A stretch of 64,000 nucleotides of DNA. Source: Cavia porcellus (Eukaryota > Chordata > Mammalia > Rodentia > Caviidae). Both the position numbers and the translations under genes were made by a program. Numbering within the stretch: position 1 is the stretch's first letter; every line of letters starts with the position of its first letter. This document shows, piece after piece, positions 12,746 to 22,324 of this stretch. The DNA lies in contig NW_026947489.1 in assembly GCF_034190915.1 (NCBI RefSeq), forward strand, positions 59,830,001 to 59,894,000, in the 5' to 3' direction. The notes under the pieces were generated by a model. It was given only the letters and a program-made list of their open reading frames with translations. It made no database searches and was not told the origin of the DNA.

Positions 12746-13500
12746 CAGGTATTAAGTAATTGATGATTTGATGTAAGGTTAAAAATGGGGAGCAATAGAA
12801 AATAAAAAGGAACAGCCAGTGCGAGAAGAGCCTGGAGCCCTGTGGAGTTAAGTCTGGCGACCCTGGCACTGGAAAATTTGTAGCTTCCTGGCCATTTCCA
12901 GCTAAGTGTTTTGTAATAAGGTGCCTGAGGGCTGCCTTCTTGTGTGTTGAATTGTATTTGCTCCCAAAGAAATATTAACTCCGAACTAAGATTCTAGCTC
13001 TCCATATCTGAGAATGTCATTTTGTTTGGAAGTAAAGTTCTTGCACCTGTAATAAAGTTAAGATGGTCATACCAGGTTATGGTGGGCCCCGAAAGCAATT
13101 ACTAGTTTCCTATAAGGGGGAAATTGGGATACAGAGGTACACAAGAAGAAGTCCAAGTTTAAAAAAGAAGGACACATCCAGGAAGAACCTGGAATCTAAA
13201 AAACCTGATAACATTTATTTGGTGAACCACTTTTAGAAGGAGATACCCAGTAACACATCCACAAGCCAGGGAAGGCTGAGAACTGAAAGATCAGAGCCTG
13301 CTGACACCCTGATGTGGAGTTTCTGTCCTCCAGACTAAGAGTCAATTTCCGTTGTCCAAGCCATCCAGTAACAGCCATGAAGGAAACAGAAACACACTCA
13401 GCATCTTGGGAGGATGGCCACTAGACTTGTACATGTTGTTACACTTTTACTATCTTAGTAAACAGCCAGGGCGGAAAACTTATGCTTTAAAAGCATGTGT

Positions 13501-13610
13501 GGGGGCTGGGGGTTTAGCTCAGCAGCATAAGCACCTGCCTTGCAAGCAGATAGTCGTGAGTTCGATCCCTGGTACCAATAAAAAAATGAAAAAGACAAAA
13601 AAAAAAAAAC
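13501..13610 (+). mobile_element. ID-type tRNA-Ala-derived SINE
   Basis: The body has gggggctggg, A box (ttagctcagcagcataag), anticodon arm (cctgccttgcaagcag), B box (gagttcgatccctgg), ggtaccaata and an A-rich tail. The anticodon loop cttgcaa would read TGC (Ala). It is flanked by catgtgt direct repeats. A second copy follows immediately. Confidence 0.9.
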
Positions 13611-13620
13611 CATGTGTGTA

Positions 13621-13701
13621 GGGTTGGGGATTTAGCTCAGCGGCATAAGTGCTTGCCTTGCAAGCATGCAGTCATGAGTTCGATCCCCAGTACCAAAAAA
13701 A
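13621..13701 (+). mobile_element. Second ID-type SINE in tandem with the previous one
   Basis: Same A box, cttgcaagca arm, B box and gtaccaaaaaaag end as the copy at 13501. It sits directly after that element's target duplication, so the pair is a tandem of two insertions at almost the same spot. Confidence 0.9.
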
Positions 13702-13710
13702 GATCATATA

Positions 13711-13815
13711 TGTAACTGGGTGTAGTGGTACACGCCTCTAATTCCAAGACCCAGATGGCAGAGGCAGGAGGATCACCAGAAGTTTGAGGACAGCCAGGGC
13801 TACATGGTGAGACAA
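13711..13815 (+). mobile_element. B1-type SINE, truncated
   Basis: Begins aactgggtgtagtggtacac, continues through a degraded aattccaagac and ggcaggaggatcacc, and stops before a full tail. Confidence 0.7.
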
Positions 13816-14002
13816 GCATGTCTTAAACAAACATCATGAAAATGTTTATATTTTCCATTCACCCACACCCTTTGTATCCAATAGCTGGAAGCAAGAGAAA
13901 GACCTGAAAACCACTCTTTCCTGAGTAAACCAAATGGCACACTAAATACTATTAGTACTACTACTACTAAAAATAATACTAAAACAGTTATCACAGCCTG
14001 AC

Positions 14003-14175
14003 AAGCATGGCAGCACATGATTGCAATCCTTGCATTCTGGGAGGCTAAGGGGTAAGCATCACAGTTTGAACCCCAGCCTGGGCAACTTAGCGACTCACTA
14101 AGACTCAGAATAAAAAGTCAGGGCTTGGGATGTAGCTCAGTGCAAACGCCATGAGTTCAGTCACCAGGACTGGAT
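14003..14175 (+). mobile_element. B1 plus ID composite SINE (B4-like or B1-dID-like)
   Basis: A B1-like left part (acaagcatggcagcacatga, gggaggctaagg) is joined through an A-rich linker to an ID-like right part (gggcttgggatgtagctcag, atgagttcagtcaccag). The same composite architecture recurs at 32928-33125, 37385-37565 and, reversed, at 49908-50090. This points to a real dimeric SINE family rather than chance neighbours. Confidence 0.65.
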
Positions 14176-14199
14176 AGAAATATTGCTTTCAAATTTTGA

Positions 14200-14308
14200 G
14201 CACCATCTGCTCACAGCACCACCTCCTGCTCCGCGTCACAGTTCCCTGAACTAGCTCCGATACTTGGAGTTCTTACATGTAACACAGCAGACCTTGATGA
14301 CAAAGAAC
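14200..14308 (+). pseudogene. NAP1L1 processed pseudogene, 5' part, cut by ERV1
   Basis: The last 25 bp, ending gcagaccttgatgacaaag and then aac, match the first codons of nucleosome assembly protein 1-like 1 (Ala-Asp-x-Asp-x-Lys-Glu). The start codon has mutated to ACA. About 90 bp of apparent 5' UTR precede it. The reading breaks exactly at the 5' LTR and resumes at 19503 after the 3' LTR. The 5-bp target duplication agaac is repeated at the junction. The upstream limit is approximate. Confidence 0.8.
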
Positions 14309-14676
14309 TGAAAGGGTTTTGGCCCAGACAGGACACTGTAGCCAGGAAAGCCTCAAGCGGAAGCAGGAAGCCCTTATCTCCCCCACCCCTAGGAATTTAC
14401 CTGTGACACCATCTTCTCGCCCCTGGGAATTTACCTATGGTGCAAAACCTAGGACCAATGGGCTACCTGTGCATCCCTAATGCCTGCCTTAGGTTCCACC
14501 CCAAACCGAGGCTACTTACATACCCCCACGCCACGTGTCCACTGGAGAGATCGCCGGACACCAGCAGTGGGGGATGCTGGTCATCTCTCTCCGTGTTCTC
14601 AGAATAAAGGCCGCTTTTTGTTTTACACTTCTCATCTTTTGGAAATATTTTTCATCTTTTGGAAATAATCCTATCA
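14309..14676 (+). repeat. ERV1 5' LTR
   Basis: Starts tgaaagggttttggcc and ends aatcctatca. Contains a CCAAT motif (ggaccaatggg) and the polyadenylation signal aataaagg near 14605. A 20-bp unit around catcttttggaaat is tandemly duplicated near the 3' end. Confidence 0.92.
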
Positions 14677-14678
14677 TT

Positions 14679-14696
14679 TGGTGCCATCACTCAGAT
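14679..14696 (+). promoter_or_regulatory. ERV1 putative primer binding site
   Basis: The 18 bases beginning tggtgccatcac start two bases after the LTR, the standard retroviral position. ERV2 has the same site at 21761-21778. The sequence does not closely match a tRNA 3' end that I can recall, so the priming tRNA is unassigned. Confidence 0.5.
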
Positions 14697-15223
14697 CGGC
14701 AGGCGATTGACTCCTGGGACACACCCAGTTGAGTCCCCAGCCGATAACATCCTGGATTAATTCCGTACTTTTTCCTCTCCCCAGACGTCCTTGTTGCTAG
14801 CCGCCTGCCAGATTGATTTCAGGTGAGCACTCCCCGGGGAACTCTTGGCACTGGGAAACCCCAGTCAACTGTTCCCCCCATTTGCATGGGTCTGTGCATT
14901 TTCACGTCCTGAGGACAGCCCAGGGCAGGGTTCTTTCTGGGCAAACCTGTGTCCACACTCTATAAAATCTCTCACATTCTTTGGGTTCAGATAGCCCAAA
15001 GCACAGACTTTTGGACTACCCACACTGAAAGGACTGCCTCACTTCCCTTAAAGCCTCGTGCTTTCACGGGCAAAACTGTTACTGACCCCATGTGGGCTCC
15101 ACTCGCAAATCTCTCAGTGATGACTGGAATATACGAGTTTTTGGAACTGTAGCCACCGTATGGTGCCACAGACAAGTGACGGCTTGTTCTGGACCACTGG
15201 CTTATTTCTTGCCTGAATCAGTC

Positions 15224-15535
15224 ATGGGAAACGTATTTTCTAACTCCCAAAAGACGCCTTTACAATGCCTAATTTCCAATTTATGTACTCTAAAAATTAA
15301 AAGTACCATAAAAACTAAACAATTAACTTTTTACTGCCAGGAGTTCTGGCCAACCTACCCGCTTATCGGCAAGCATGGGCCCAAAGAAGGAACATTTGAC
15401 CCCTGCATTTTCAGGAATTTGTATGATTTCTGTCAGGCCGGCGACAAGTTATTAGAACTCCCTTATATTCAGGCCTTTCTTATTCTGAGAACACGCCAGT
15501 CTCTCATTAAGTCTTGTGCTCCCACTTTTAGCTAA
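15224..15535 (+). pseudogene. ERV1 gag N-terminal (matrix-like) remnant
   Basis: This open stretch starts Met-Gly-Asn, compatible with N-myristoylation, and includes WPTYPLIG and GTFDP, a pattern found in gammaretroviral matrix domains. It is interrupted by a stop at about 15533-15535, roughly 100 codons in. The homologous ERV2 reading continues past this point. It is a broken structural-protein fragment with no expected function. Confidence 0.8.
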
Positions 15536-15606
15536 CTCTACTGCACTGCAAACTTTTCCATCCTGCCCTCCGGTGTTTTCCCAGCCGCCGCCTCCCTACC
15601 CGCAAA

Positions 15607-16608
15607 ATGGTTCCTTGCCGTTATCTCCCACTGTGTGATCCTCTTCCCCTCCGTCTCCCAGGACCCATAACTCTCTCAGCAGCTCTAATCCCTCTGTTAG
15701 CGCTTCCTCACAGTCTCCGACTTCTTCTCCTGAGAATTCTCTATCCCCTACAGCATTCTCACCGCCCACCCACCATACTAGGTCTCAGTCACTATGTCCT
15801 TCCAGCAGGCCGCGTGATTGTTCCAGCTTGCGCTGGAAACAGTCACCATGTTGCAACCCTCTGCCACGTGGCATGGCGCTGCCATGTTCAGGAGGGTCAC
15901 ATGGCGACAGGGCGCTGCCATGTTCCCCAGGACCCTTACTGTCAACGGGAGCCCCCTTGTGGCTCCTCTTGTGAACTGCAACAGCCACCCTGTTGCAGTG
16001 TACTTGATGCTTCATTGTGCTGCCGACAGCAGTCCTTTCGCTGCAAGGCACACAGTGAGACACCATCTGCCTGTGTTTCCCTGGGTGACTGGCAGCAGCT
16101 CTGTAGCCACTCTACAGATGATTGCTCACACGCATCTACCGGACAGATGGCTGCCCAATGGCCGTCTGCTCCAGAATCTTCTTCTCAGGCTCTGCTACCA
16201 CTTTGGGAGCAAGCTGGCCCCGTGGGACTTGTTAACATCCATGTGCCTTTTTCCCTTTCTGATCTACCCCACATTGCCCATAAATTAGGTAGCTTCTCTG
16301 TTGACCCACATAATTATATCAGGCAATTTGAATTCATTACTAGTTTTTATGGTTTACATTTTAAGGATGTTTATGTGATTTTAAATACCACCCTTAGCTC
16401 ACAAGAGGGAAATCAGCTGTGGCAAGCAGCTCGAGAAGAAGCTGATCACAGACATAAGATAAACACCACTGATAATGACCCTGGGCCTATAGCTGTGCCA
16501 GAGCAGGACAAGCATACTAACTATAACAAACTTTTAAAACAGGTCCAGGAGGCTAATAAAAACCCAGCTGTGTTCCTAAATTGGCTTTCTAATCCTCACG
16601 CCCCATGA
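15607..16608 (+). pseudogene. ERV1 gag linker and capsid-like remnant
   Basis: A 333-codon open stretch in a different frame from the matrix piece. The first two thirds are low-complexity, His/Cys/Ser/Pro-rich linker probably read partly out of frame. From about 16230 it contains VPFSLSDLPHI, DPHNYIRQF and FLNWLSNP, a capsid-like region similar to ERV2. It ends shortly after FLNWL at a stop where ERV2 continues. No nucleocapsid zinc knuckle was found downstream. Confidence 0.75.
15838..15930 (+). repeat. ERV1 gag-linker minirepeat (three CCATGTT units)
   Basis: Three spaced copies of a unit containing ccatgtt, with cacgtg and cacatg E-box cores between them. ERV2 carries an expanded version at 23035-23155. 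Confidence 0.7.
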
Positions 16609-17388
16609 GCAGTTCCAGCTTCACGCGCTGTGTCAGGCCGCCTCCCAGCCCCTCCTCCATGCGCTGTCCCAGCCCCTCTCTCCCTGGTGCGTGGTCATCA
16701 CCACTGCCTTACGCTTTTCCGGGGCAGTCCCAGCCCGCCCCTGTGAGCTATGTCCCAACGCTCACCCCACCTCCACCCTGGGTGTGCTTTTCCGGTGCAC
16801 CGCAAAGCAACAGCTCAGCGGCTCCACTCAGGCATGCTTTTTTAACAATTCAGCTCCACTCAAAAGATGCTATTTTTTATCACAATTCTCAAACCATTTA
16901 ATCAAGGTTACTGGCCACCTGATAATTTTACCAGCCTTGTTTATCAATCAAAGCCTTCACCAATCTCCTGTTTAACAACTAAGGTTATAAATTCTTTTTT
17001 GCTGGGAACCACTAGCTCTATTCCAAGACAAGGGTTTTCTTCAAAGTTTTATTCTATTTGTCTTGGTTCATACTACTGCAATTAACAACTTTAAAAAGTA
17101 AATGTGTTCAAAATTTGACAGTATTAGATCAGTTTTCATAGATTTATTCCTAAGACTGGTAAACCTTTACTGCAAAATGTTTCCATTAAACCTTTTTGGG
17201 CAGACTAAAGCCTTTTTATTAAATATATAATTCCACACAACACCCTAAAAGTGATATGCCAACCAGATAAAGCCTGCTCTCTGATCTAAAATGCCAATAT
17301 TAAACTCCTGCATACTTACTTAATTCTACTGTAGTCCAAATCCCCCCAGAAAAGGCAAAACTTGACCTTCAAACCTTAGAGAGATCTT

Positions 17389-17497
17389 GGGGCTGGGATT
17401 TAACTCAGTGGCATAAGCACCTACTTTGCAAGTGCATGGTCGTGAGTTCAATCCTTGGTACCGATAAAAAACAAAAACAAAAAACAAACCTTCCAAC
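17389..17497 (+). mobile_element. ID-type SINE inserted in ERV1, sense
   Basis: ID body with A box, ctttgcaag arm and ggtaccgataaaaa end, bounded by an 18-bp target duplication (17371-17388 and 17498-17515). ERV2 has a single uninterrupted copy of the target at 24481-24498. Confidence 0.95.
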
Positions 17498-17545
17498 AAA
17501 CCTTAGAGAGATCTTAATATGGTTTTTCATATTTTTAACACTTTT

Positions 17546-17643
17546 TTTTGGTCTTTTTTCTTTTTATCGGTACCAGGGATCGAACTCATGACTACCTGCT
17601 TGCAAGGCAGTCGCTTATGCCGCTGAGCTAAATCCCCAGCCCC
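17546..17643 (-). mobile_element. ID-type SINE inserted in ERV1, antisense
   Basis: Reverse-complement ID copy (tatcggtaccagggatcgaa through ctaaatccccagcccc). The target duplication is atttttaacactttt at 17531-17545 and 17644-17658. The site is unoccupied in ERV2 near 24510-24525. Confidence 0.95.
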
Positions 17644-18604
17644 ATTTTTAACACTTTTGACACTTGGAGTTCTGAGACAGGTAAACCTACATAAGGCGGA
17701 GCTGCCTGGCCCCCCCATGGACCACGCTCAAATGCACCAGAAGACATTGGGCAAGAAAATGCCCCATCCTGGCGTTCTTTGAGACCTTACTCCAGGGCTG
17801 CTGGACTAGCCACCAGAGTGTGGGTAAGCCATCCTAACTTCTAGCCCTCACAGGAAATGTCAACACTGCCAGATTCATTGCTGAAAAAGTTGCTCCCGAA
17901 GACTGAGGGGGTTCAGGGCAACAACAACCCCCTTTAAGGTCTCCGTCTCAGAGTCCAAGTCGACTAAAGTCTCAGGTAAGACAATTCTCTATATTTGTGG
18001 ACATAGAGGCCACATATTTTTTTTCCATCCCATTAGTGAGTTAAGAGGCCATATATACAGAGTTTTTCCTGAGTTTTCAGGCTGCTATATTAAGTCCTCA
18101 ATCTCTATGAGGGGGTATTGCTGGTCAACCTATGCCATTTATAAACAGGGCCTATTTTGTGCAGGTCCCAGTCCTAAATCTTAAAATGCCTTTTATGCAG
18201 GCTCATTTAGACACACTGAGGCCTCAACAGCTTCTACCTGTTATCACTAATAAACCTCTCTTTAGTGATATAAGACCACCCCCTCCTTTCTTATTCACCA
18301 ATTTGTCAGACAACCCTGGTTAAGACTGACAGATACATTTTGTCTTCTCACTTTGTTTATATTTTTTCAGGATACATAAAAGCCTTTCCCACAACACAAC
18401 GAAGTAAACTGCTGATACAACCAGGTTACAGCGACCCATGCCTAAATCAAAGTTGCTAGACTACCATCCTGGTTTCACATCACTCTGGCTAAGAGGTACC
18501 CTTCCAGTCCTAAATCTGATCATTCTGATTGGTCCTCTCATCTTCTGTCGCCCACCCATCTCTGTTTCATGAAAGCCTCACAGCCACAGTTAACAGGCTA
18601 AGTC

Positions 18605-18868
18605 ATGTTTTGTTATCCACTTTGGTTCCTAATTCCTTACATTCTATTAATGATCATTTTTACAGCAGGACTCTTTAACAGTATTACCTACAGACTCCAA
18701 CGTCATGCATACCAGATACAAGCCTTACATACCTACCTTTTAACTTTTATGCTTTCAGATGGGGGAGTAAGCACCTCTCATAACTTCACTCCTAATCCCA
18801 CGTTTAATATTCAGAATTCTGCCTTACCATGGAAATGTTTCTACCTCAACATGGTCCTGATAGAATGA
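18605..18868 (+). pseudogene. ERV1 possible env transmembrane remnant
   Basis: An 87-codon open frame begins with a hydrophobic stretch (LWFLIPYILLMIIFTAGLF) followed by polar residues. This looks like the membrane span and cytoplasmic tail of a retroviral transmembrane protein, and it lies in the expected position between gag and the 3' LTR. ERV2 has the same block, broken, at about 25421-25560. Assignment is by position and hydrophobicity only. Surrounding sequence between 16.9 and 19.1 kb is full of stops. Confidence 0.35.
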
Positions 18869-19154
18869 CATGTCTAAATCAAAGGCACCTTCCCTTCTAC
18901 CTCACCTGGGTCCTTAAATATGACAGTGCTATGTCTCCTCATAACATCTTTTCTCTTTGTTTTTCCAGTCTAACATATGTGCATTCACCAGTGAAGTTGT
19001 CCTGGCAAAAACACCTGGCACCAGCATCTACCTGGGCATCAACCTTCATCCCGTCGACTCCCCTAGGCTCCAATACAGTGCCCCCTGCCAGCAGGAAGTA
19101 GATAAAGAGAGAAATCTTTGCCCCTTTTCATAACAATAATCATAAGACGGGATA

Positions 19155-19502
19155 TGAAAGGGTTTTGTCCCAGGCCAGACACTGTAGCCAGGAAAGCCTC
19201 AGCCGGAAGCAGAAAGCCCCTATCTCCCCCACCCCTAGGAATTTACCTGTGACGCCATCTTCCCACCCCTGGAAATTTACCTATGGTGTGAAACCTAGGA
19301 CCAATGGGCAACCTATGCATCCCTAATGCCTGCCTTAGGTTCCACCCCAAACTGAGGCTACTTACATACCCCCACACCACATGTCCGCCAGAGAGATCGC
19401 TGGCCGCCAGCAGTGGGGGATGCTGGTCATCTCTCTCCATGTTCTCAGAATAAAGGCCGCATTTTGTTTTATACCTCTCATCTTTTGGAAATAATCCTAT
19501 CA
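19155..19502 (+). repeat. ERV1 3' LTR
   Basis: Matches the 5' LTR with about 30 visible substitutions. It has only one copy of the catcttttggaaat unit, which explains its shorter length. It ends aatcctatca just before the agaac target duplicate. The run aagacggga lies immediately upstream where a polypurine tract is expected. Confidence 0.92.
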
Positions 19503-20340
19503 AGAACAATCTGAACTTGATCAAGAATGGGATGATGTTGAAGAAGGAGGGATAAAATTCAAAGTGCATCAGTTGACTGTTCAGATGACACAAACTCCTC
19601 AGGATTCTTGCAGCCCTTCAACAAAGCCTGGGTCTGGTAGACACACCAACAGGAAACAATGAAAAAGTGGGTTAAAGAAGAGTGGACGCTCTTGGTAAGC
19701 CTCAGGTTAAATGTGTACAGAGAGAAAGAAAATTCTATGAGTAGGTTCATGATCTTGAAAGGAAATATACTGTTCAGCCACTATTTGGTAAGCAATTTGA
19801 GGTCGTTAATGCAATTTATGAACCTACAGGAGAAGAATGTGAAAGGAAACCAGATGAGGAACATGAAACTTCAGAGCTGACAGGAAAGGCCAAAATTGAA
19901 GATGAGAAAAGGATAAAGAAAAAGAAGCTTCTCAAGAAATTCCTGAATTTTGGTTGAGTGTTTTTAAGAATGCTGACTTGCTCAGTGACATCTTTCAGGA
20001 ACATGAGGAATCTATCCTGAAGCATTCAAAGGACATTAAAGTGAAGTTCTCCCTTTTACCTCAGTATGTCACTTTGAACCCAAAGAGTATTCTACAAAAT
20101 GTTAACAAAGATGTATAGGATGAGAATTGGACCAGATGATCCTGATTCGTTTTCATTTGATGGAGAGGAAATTACAGGCTGGATAGGGTGCCAAATCGAC
20201 AGAGGAAAAGGAAAGGATATCACCTTGAAAACCATTAAAAAGAAGCAGAAACACATGGTCAGTTTGTGCTGTGACTGAAACAGTTTCCAGTGATTCTTTC
20301 CTGGATTTGCTCACCCTGAAGTTCCTGAGAGCAGACTCCA

Positions 20341-20421
<81 letters not shown>

Positions 20422-20629
20422 ACCCTTCCTGTGGACTTTGCAGGTGGTTGCTTTTTACATGAGCGTATAAAACCAAGACGGCTACACTTTACAGAAGAGG
20501 TTGGAAAGACGACCACCATCATGAAGAAGGTGAAGAAATGGGCGAGGAGGGGGAAAGGGAGGTGAGGATATTGGTGCAGATTCCAGCTGCAAGAAGATTC
20601 AAACCCCAGCAGGACGGGAGCAGCAGTGA
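19503..20629 (+). pseudogene. NAP1L1 processed pseudogene, main part downstream of ERV1
   Basis: An intronless, broken copy of NAP1L1, a histone H2A-H2B chaperone. Recognisable pieces occur in order: SELDQ near 19510, LTVQM near 19568, HDLERKY near 19747, FEVVNAIYEP near 19796, KAKIEDEK near 19885, KDIKVKF near 20030, GPDDPDSFSFDG near 20139, and TLKTIKKKQKH near 20224. The C-terminal CAGCAGTGA stop is at 20621-20629. Frameshifts, in-frame stops and large losses in the N-terminal third show it is dead. A 27-unit GCT repeat replaces the short segment before the conserved HER motif. Downstream sequence to roughly 21060 may be the mRNA 3' UTR. The insertion predates ERV1, which interrupts it. 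Confidence 0.9.
20341..20421 (+). repeat. (GCT/CTG)27 trinucleotide repeat
   Basis: There are 27 uninterrupted GCT units, or CAG/AGC on the other strand. They sit inside the NAP1L1 pseudogene where the parent gene has a short run of acidic and Ala codons. The repeat gives poly-Cys or poly-Ala ORFs on the two strands, which are artefacts of composition. Confidence 0.97.
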
Positions 20630-21070
20630 GGAGGATGTGAGTGGCCCTTAGGCACCCAGTGCTGCAAAAGCCTGAACACAACTTCTGTTTACCTACAATC
20701 GTATGTTTTTGTATTTTCTTGGTAGACTCAATAATTTTTTAAAGGAATTAATACAGTAAAGGCTGATTTGTTCTCACTAGCATTTTAATATTGTTTTACT
20801 GTCAGATACATTGAATATGCATATTCAATGAAGCATATTCATTTCTATGACTTAGTTCTTTGCATCATATAATTATTGGAGTATAACTGTGAAGATTAAC
20901 TGATCATTTTTCTGAAGAATCAAAATAGTTTTTCCTGTTAGTAGTAGAGTGGGTTTAAGTTGTTTGCATACTTATGTTTTTCATTTTTTTTTTGCTACAG
21001 AGATACAGTGATTATACTAATACAATTCATCACTTAAAGGAAAATAATTAACTTGTAGTTACGAATTTTC
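20630..21070 (+). other. Probable 3' UTR of the NAP1L1 pseudogene
   Basis: AT-rich, intronless sequence continues from the pseudogene stop and ends at a B1 SINE. It contains an atgcatattcaatgaagcat-like near-palindrome around 20816-20840. Assignment as NAP1L1 3' UTR rests mainly on continuity, because I cannot verify similarity by eye. Confidence 0.4.
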
Positions 21071-21074
21071 AGTA

Positions 21075-21245
21075 AAGCTGGGCATGGTGGTGCATGCCAG
21101 TACTTGGGAGGCTGAGGCAGGAGGATTGTTGTGAGTTCAAGACCAGCCTGAGCTACAAAGGGAGCTCAAGACCAGCCTGAACTGCATAGAGGGACTATCT
21201 CAAAAAGACAAAAAAAAAAAAAAGAAGAAGAAGAAGAAGAAAAAA
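21075..21245 (+). mobile_element. B1-type SINE with internal duplication
   Basis: Begins agctgggcatggtggtgcat. It shows the duplicated segment (agttcaagaccagcctgag, then agctcaagaccagcctgaa) and ends in a poly-A/GAA tail. It separates the NAP1L1 pseudogene from ERV2. Confidence 0.9.
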
Positions 21246-21391
21246 AATCTTCCAGTAAGACCAAATCTAACTTTTAGCTTATTAATGAATTTTTATATTT
21301 TAGTTAACAGTTAATTGTAATGAAGCCTAACTCACATGGTTATGGTTATCATAGGAAGGTGAATAAAACCTGGAATATTCACAAGTAAACT

Positions 21392-21758
21392 TGAAAGAGT
21401 TTTGGCCCAGACAGGACACTGTAGCCAGGAAAACCTCAGCTGGAAGCAGGAAGCCCCTATCTCCTCTGCCCCTAGGAAGTTACCTGTGACAGCATCTTCC
21501 CACCCCTGGAAATTTACATGTGGTGCCAAACCTAGGACCAATGGGCTACCTGTGCATCCCTAATGCCCGCCTTAGGTTCCACCCCAAACCGAGGCTATTT
21601 ACATGCCCCCACGCCACGTGTCCACCAGAGAGATCGCCGGATGCCAGCAGTGGGGGTGCCAGTCATCTCTCTCCGTGTTCTCAGAATAAAGGCCGCTTTT
21701 TATTTTATACTTCTCATCTTTTGCAAATATTTTTCATCTTTTGGAAATAATCCTAGCA
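21392..21758 (+). repeat. ERV2 5' LTR
   Basis: Starts tgaaagagttttggcc and ends aatcctagca. The CCAAT motif, aataaagg polyadenylation signal and duplicated catctttt-type unit are present. Confidence 0.93.
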
Positions 21759-21760
21759 TT

Positions 21761-21778
21761 TGGTGCCATCACTCGGAT
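21761..21778 (+). promoter_or_regulatory. ERV2 putative primer binding site
   Basis: tggtgccatcactcggat begins two bases after the LTR, as in ERV1. The primer tRNA is not assigned. Confidence 0.5.
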
Positions 21779-22324
21779 TGGCAGGCAATTGACTCCTGGG
21801 ACACACACCCAGTTGAGTCCTCTAGCCGATAACCAGATAACATCCTGGATTAATCCTGAGCTTTTTCCTCTCCCGAGACGTACCTGTCGTGAGCCACCTG
21901 CACTCAGCATCGGCCAGATTGATTTCAGGTGAGCACTCCCCGGGGAACTTTTGGCACTGGGAAGCCCCAGTCAACTGTTCTCCCCATCTGCATGGGTCTG
22001 TGCATTTTCACGTCCTTAGGATCGCCCAGGGCAGGGTTCTTTCTGGGCAACCCTGTGTCCACAAAATCTCTCATGTTCTTTGGGTTCGGATAGCCCAAAA
22101 CAGAGATTTTTGGGATCGCCCACAGTGAAAGAATGCCTCCCTTCCCTTAAAGCCTTGCGCTTTCACGGGCAAAACTGTTACTGACCCCACGCAGGCTCCA
22201 CTCATAAATCTCTCAGCGACGACTGGAATTTATGAATTTTTGGAACCGTAGCTGCGGTGTGGTGCCACAAATAAGTGACGACTTGTTCTGGACCTCCGGT
22301 TTTTTTTTCTTGCCTGAATCAGTC

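Larger units (their letters stand above)
14309..19502 (+). mobile_element. ERV1: class I endogenous retrovirus, complete LTR-internal-LTR structure
   Basis: A 5.2-kb provirus is flanked by the perfect 5-bp duplication agaac (14304-14308 and 19503-19507). LTRs of 368 and 348 bp start TG and end CA. The internal region encodes a broken Gag: an N-terminal matrix-like piece starting Met-Gly, a proline/serine-rich linker, and a capsid-like piece. This layout resembles gammaretroviral Gag. There is no room for, and no sign of, a full pol. A possible env transmembrane remnant lies near 18.6 kb. Two ID SINEs have inserted within it. My hand comparison of the two LTRs gives roughly 8-9% difference, so it is an old, dead copy. 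It sits inside the NAP1L1 pseudogene. Confidence 0.9.

Noticed and set aside
20259..20681. 140-codon minus-strand ORF with a poly-alanine tract and a plus-strand poly-cysteine ORF
   Set aside because: Both are translations of the 27-unit GCT repeat inside the NAP1L1 pseudogene.
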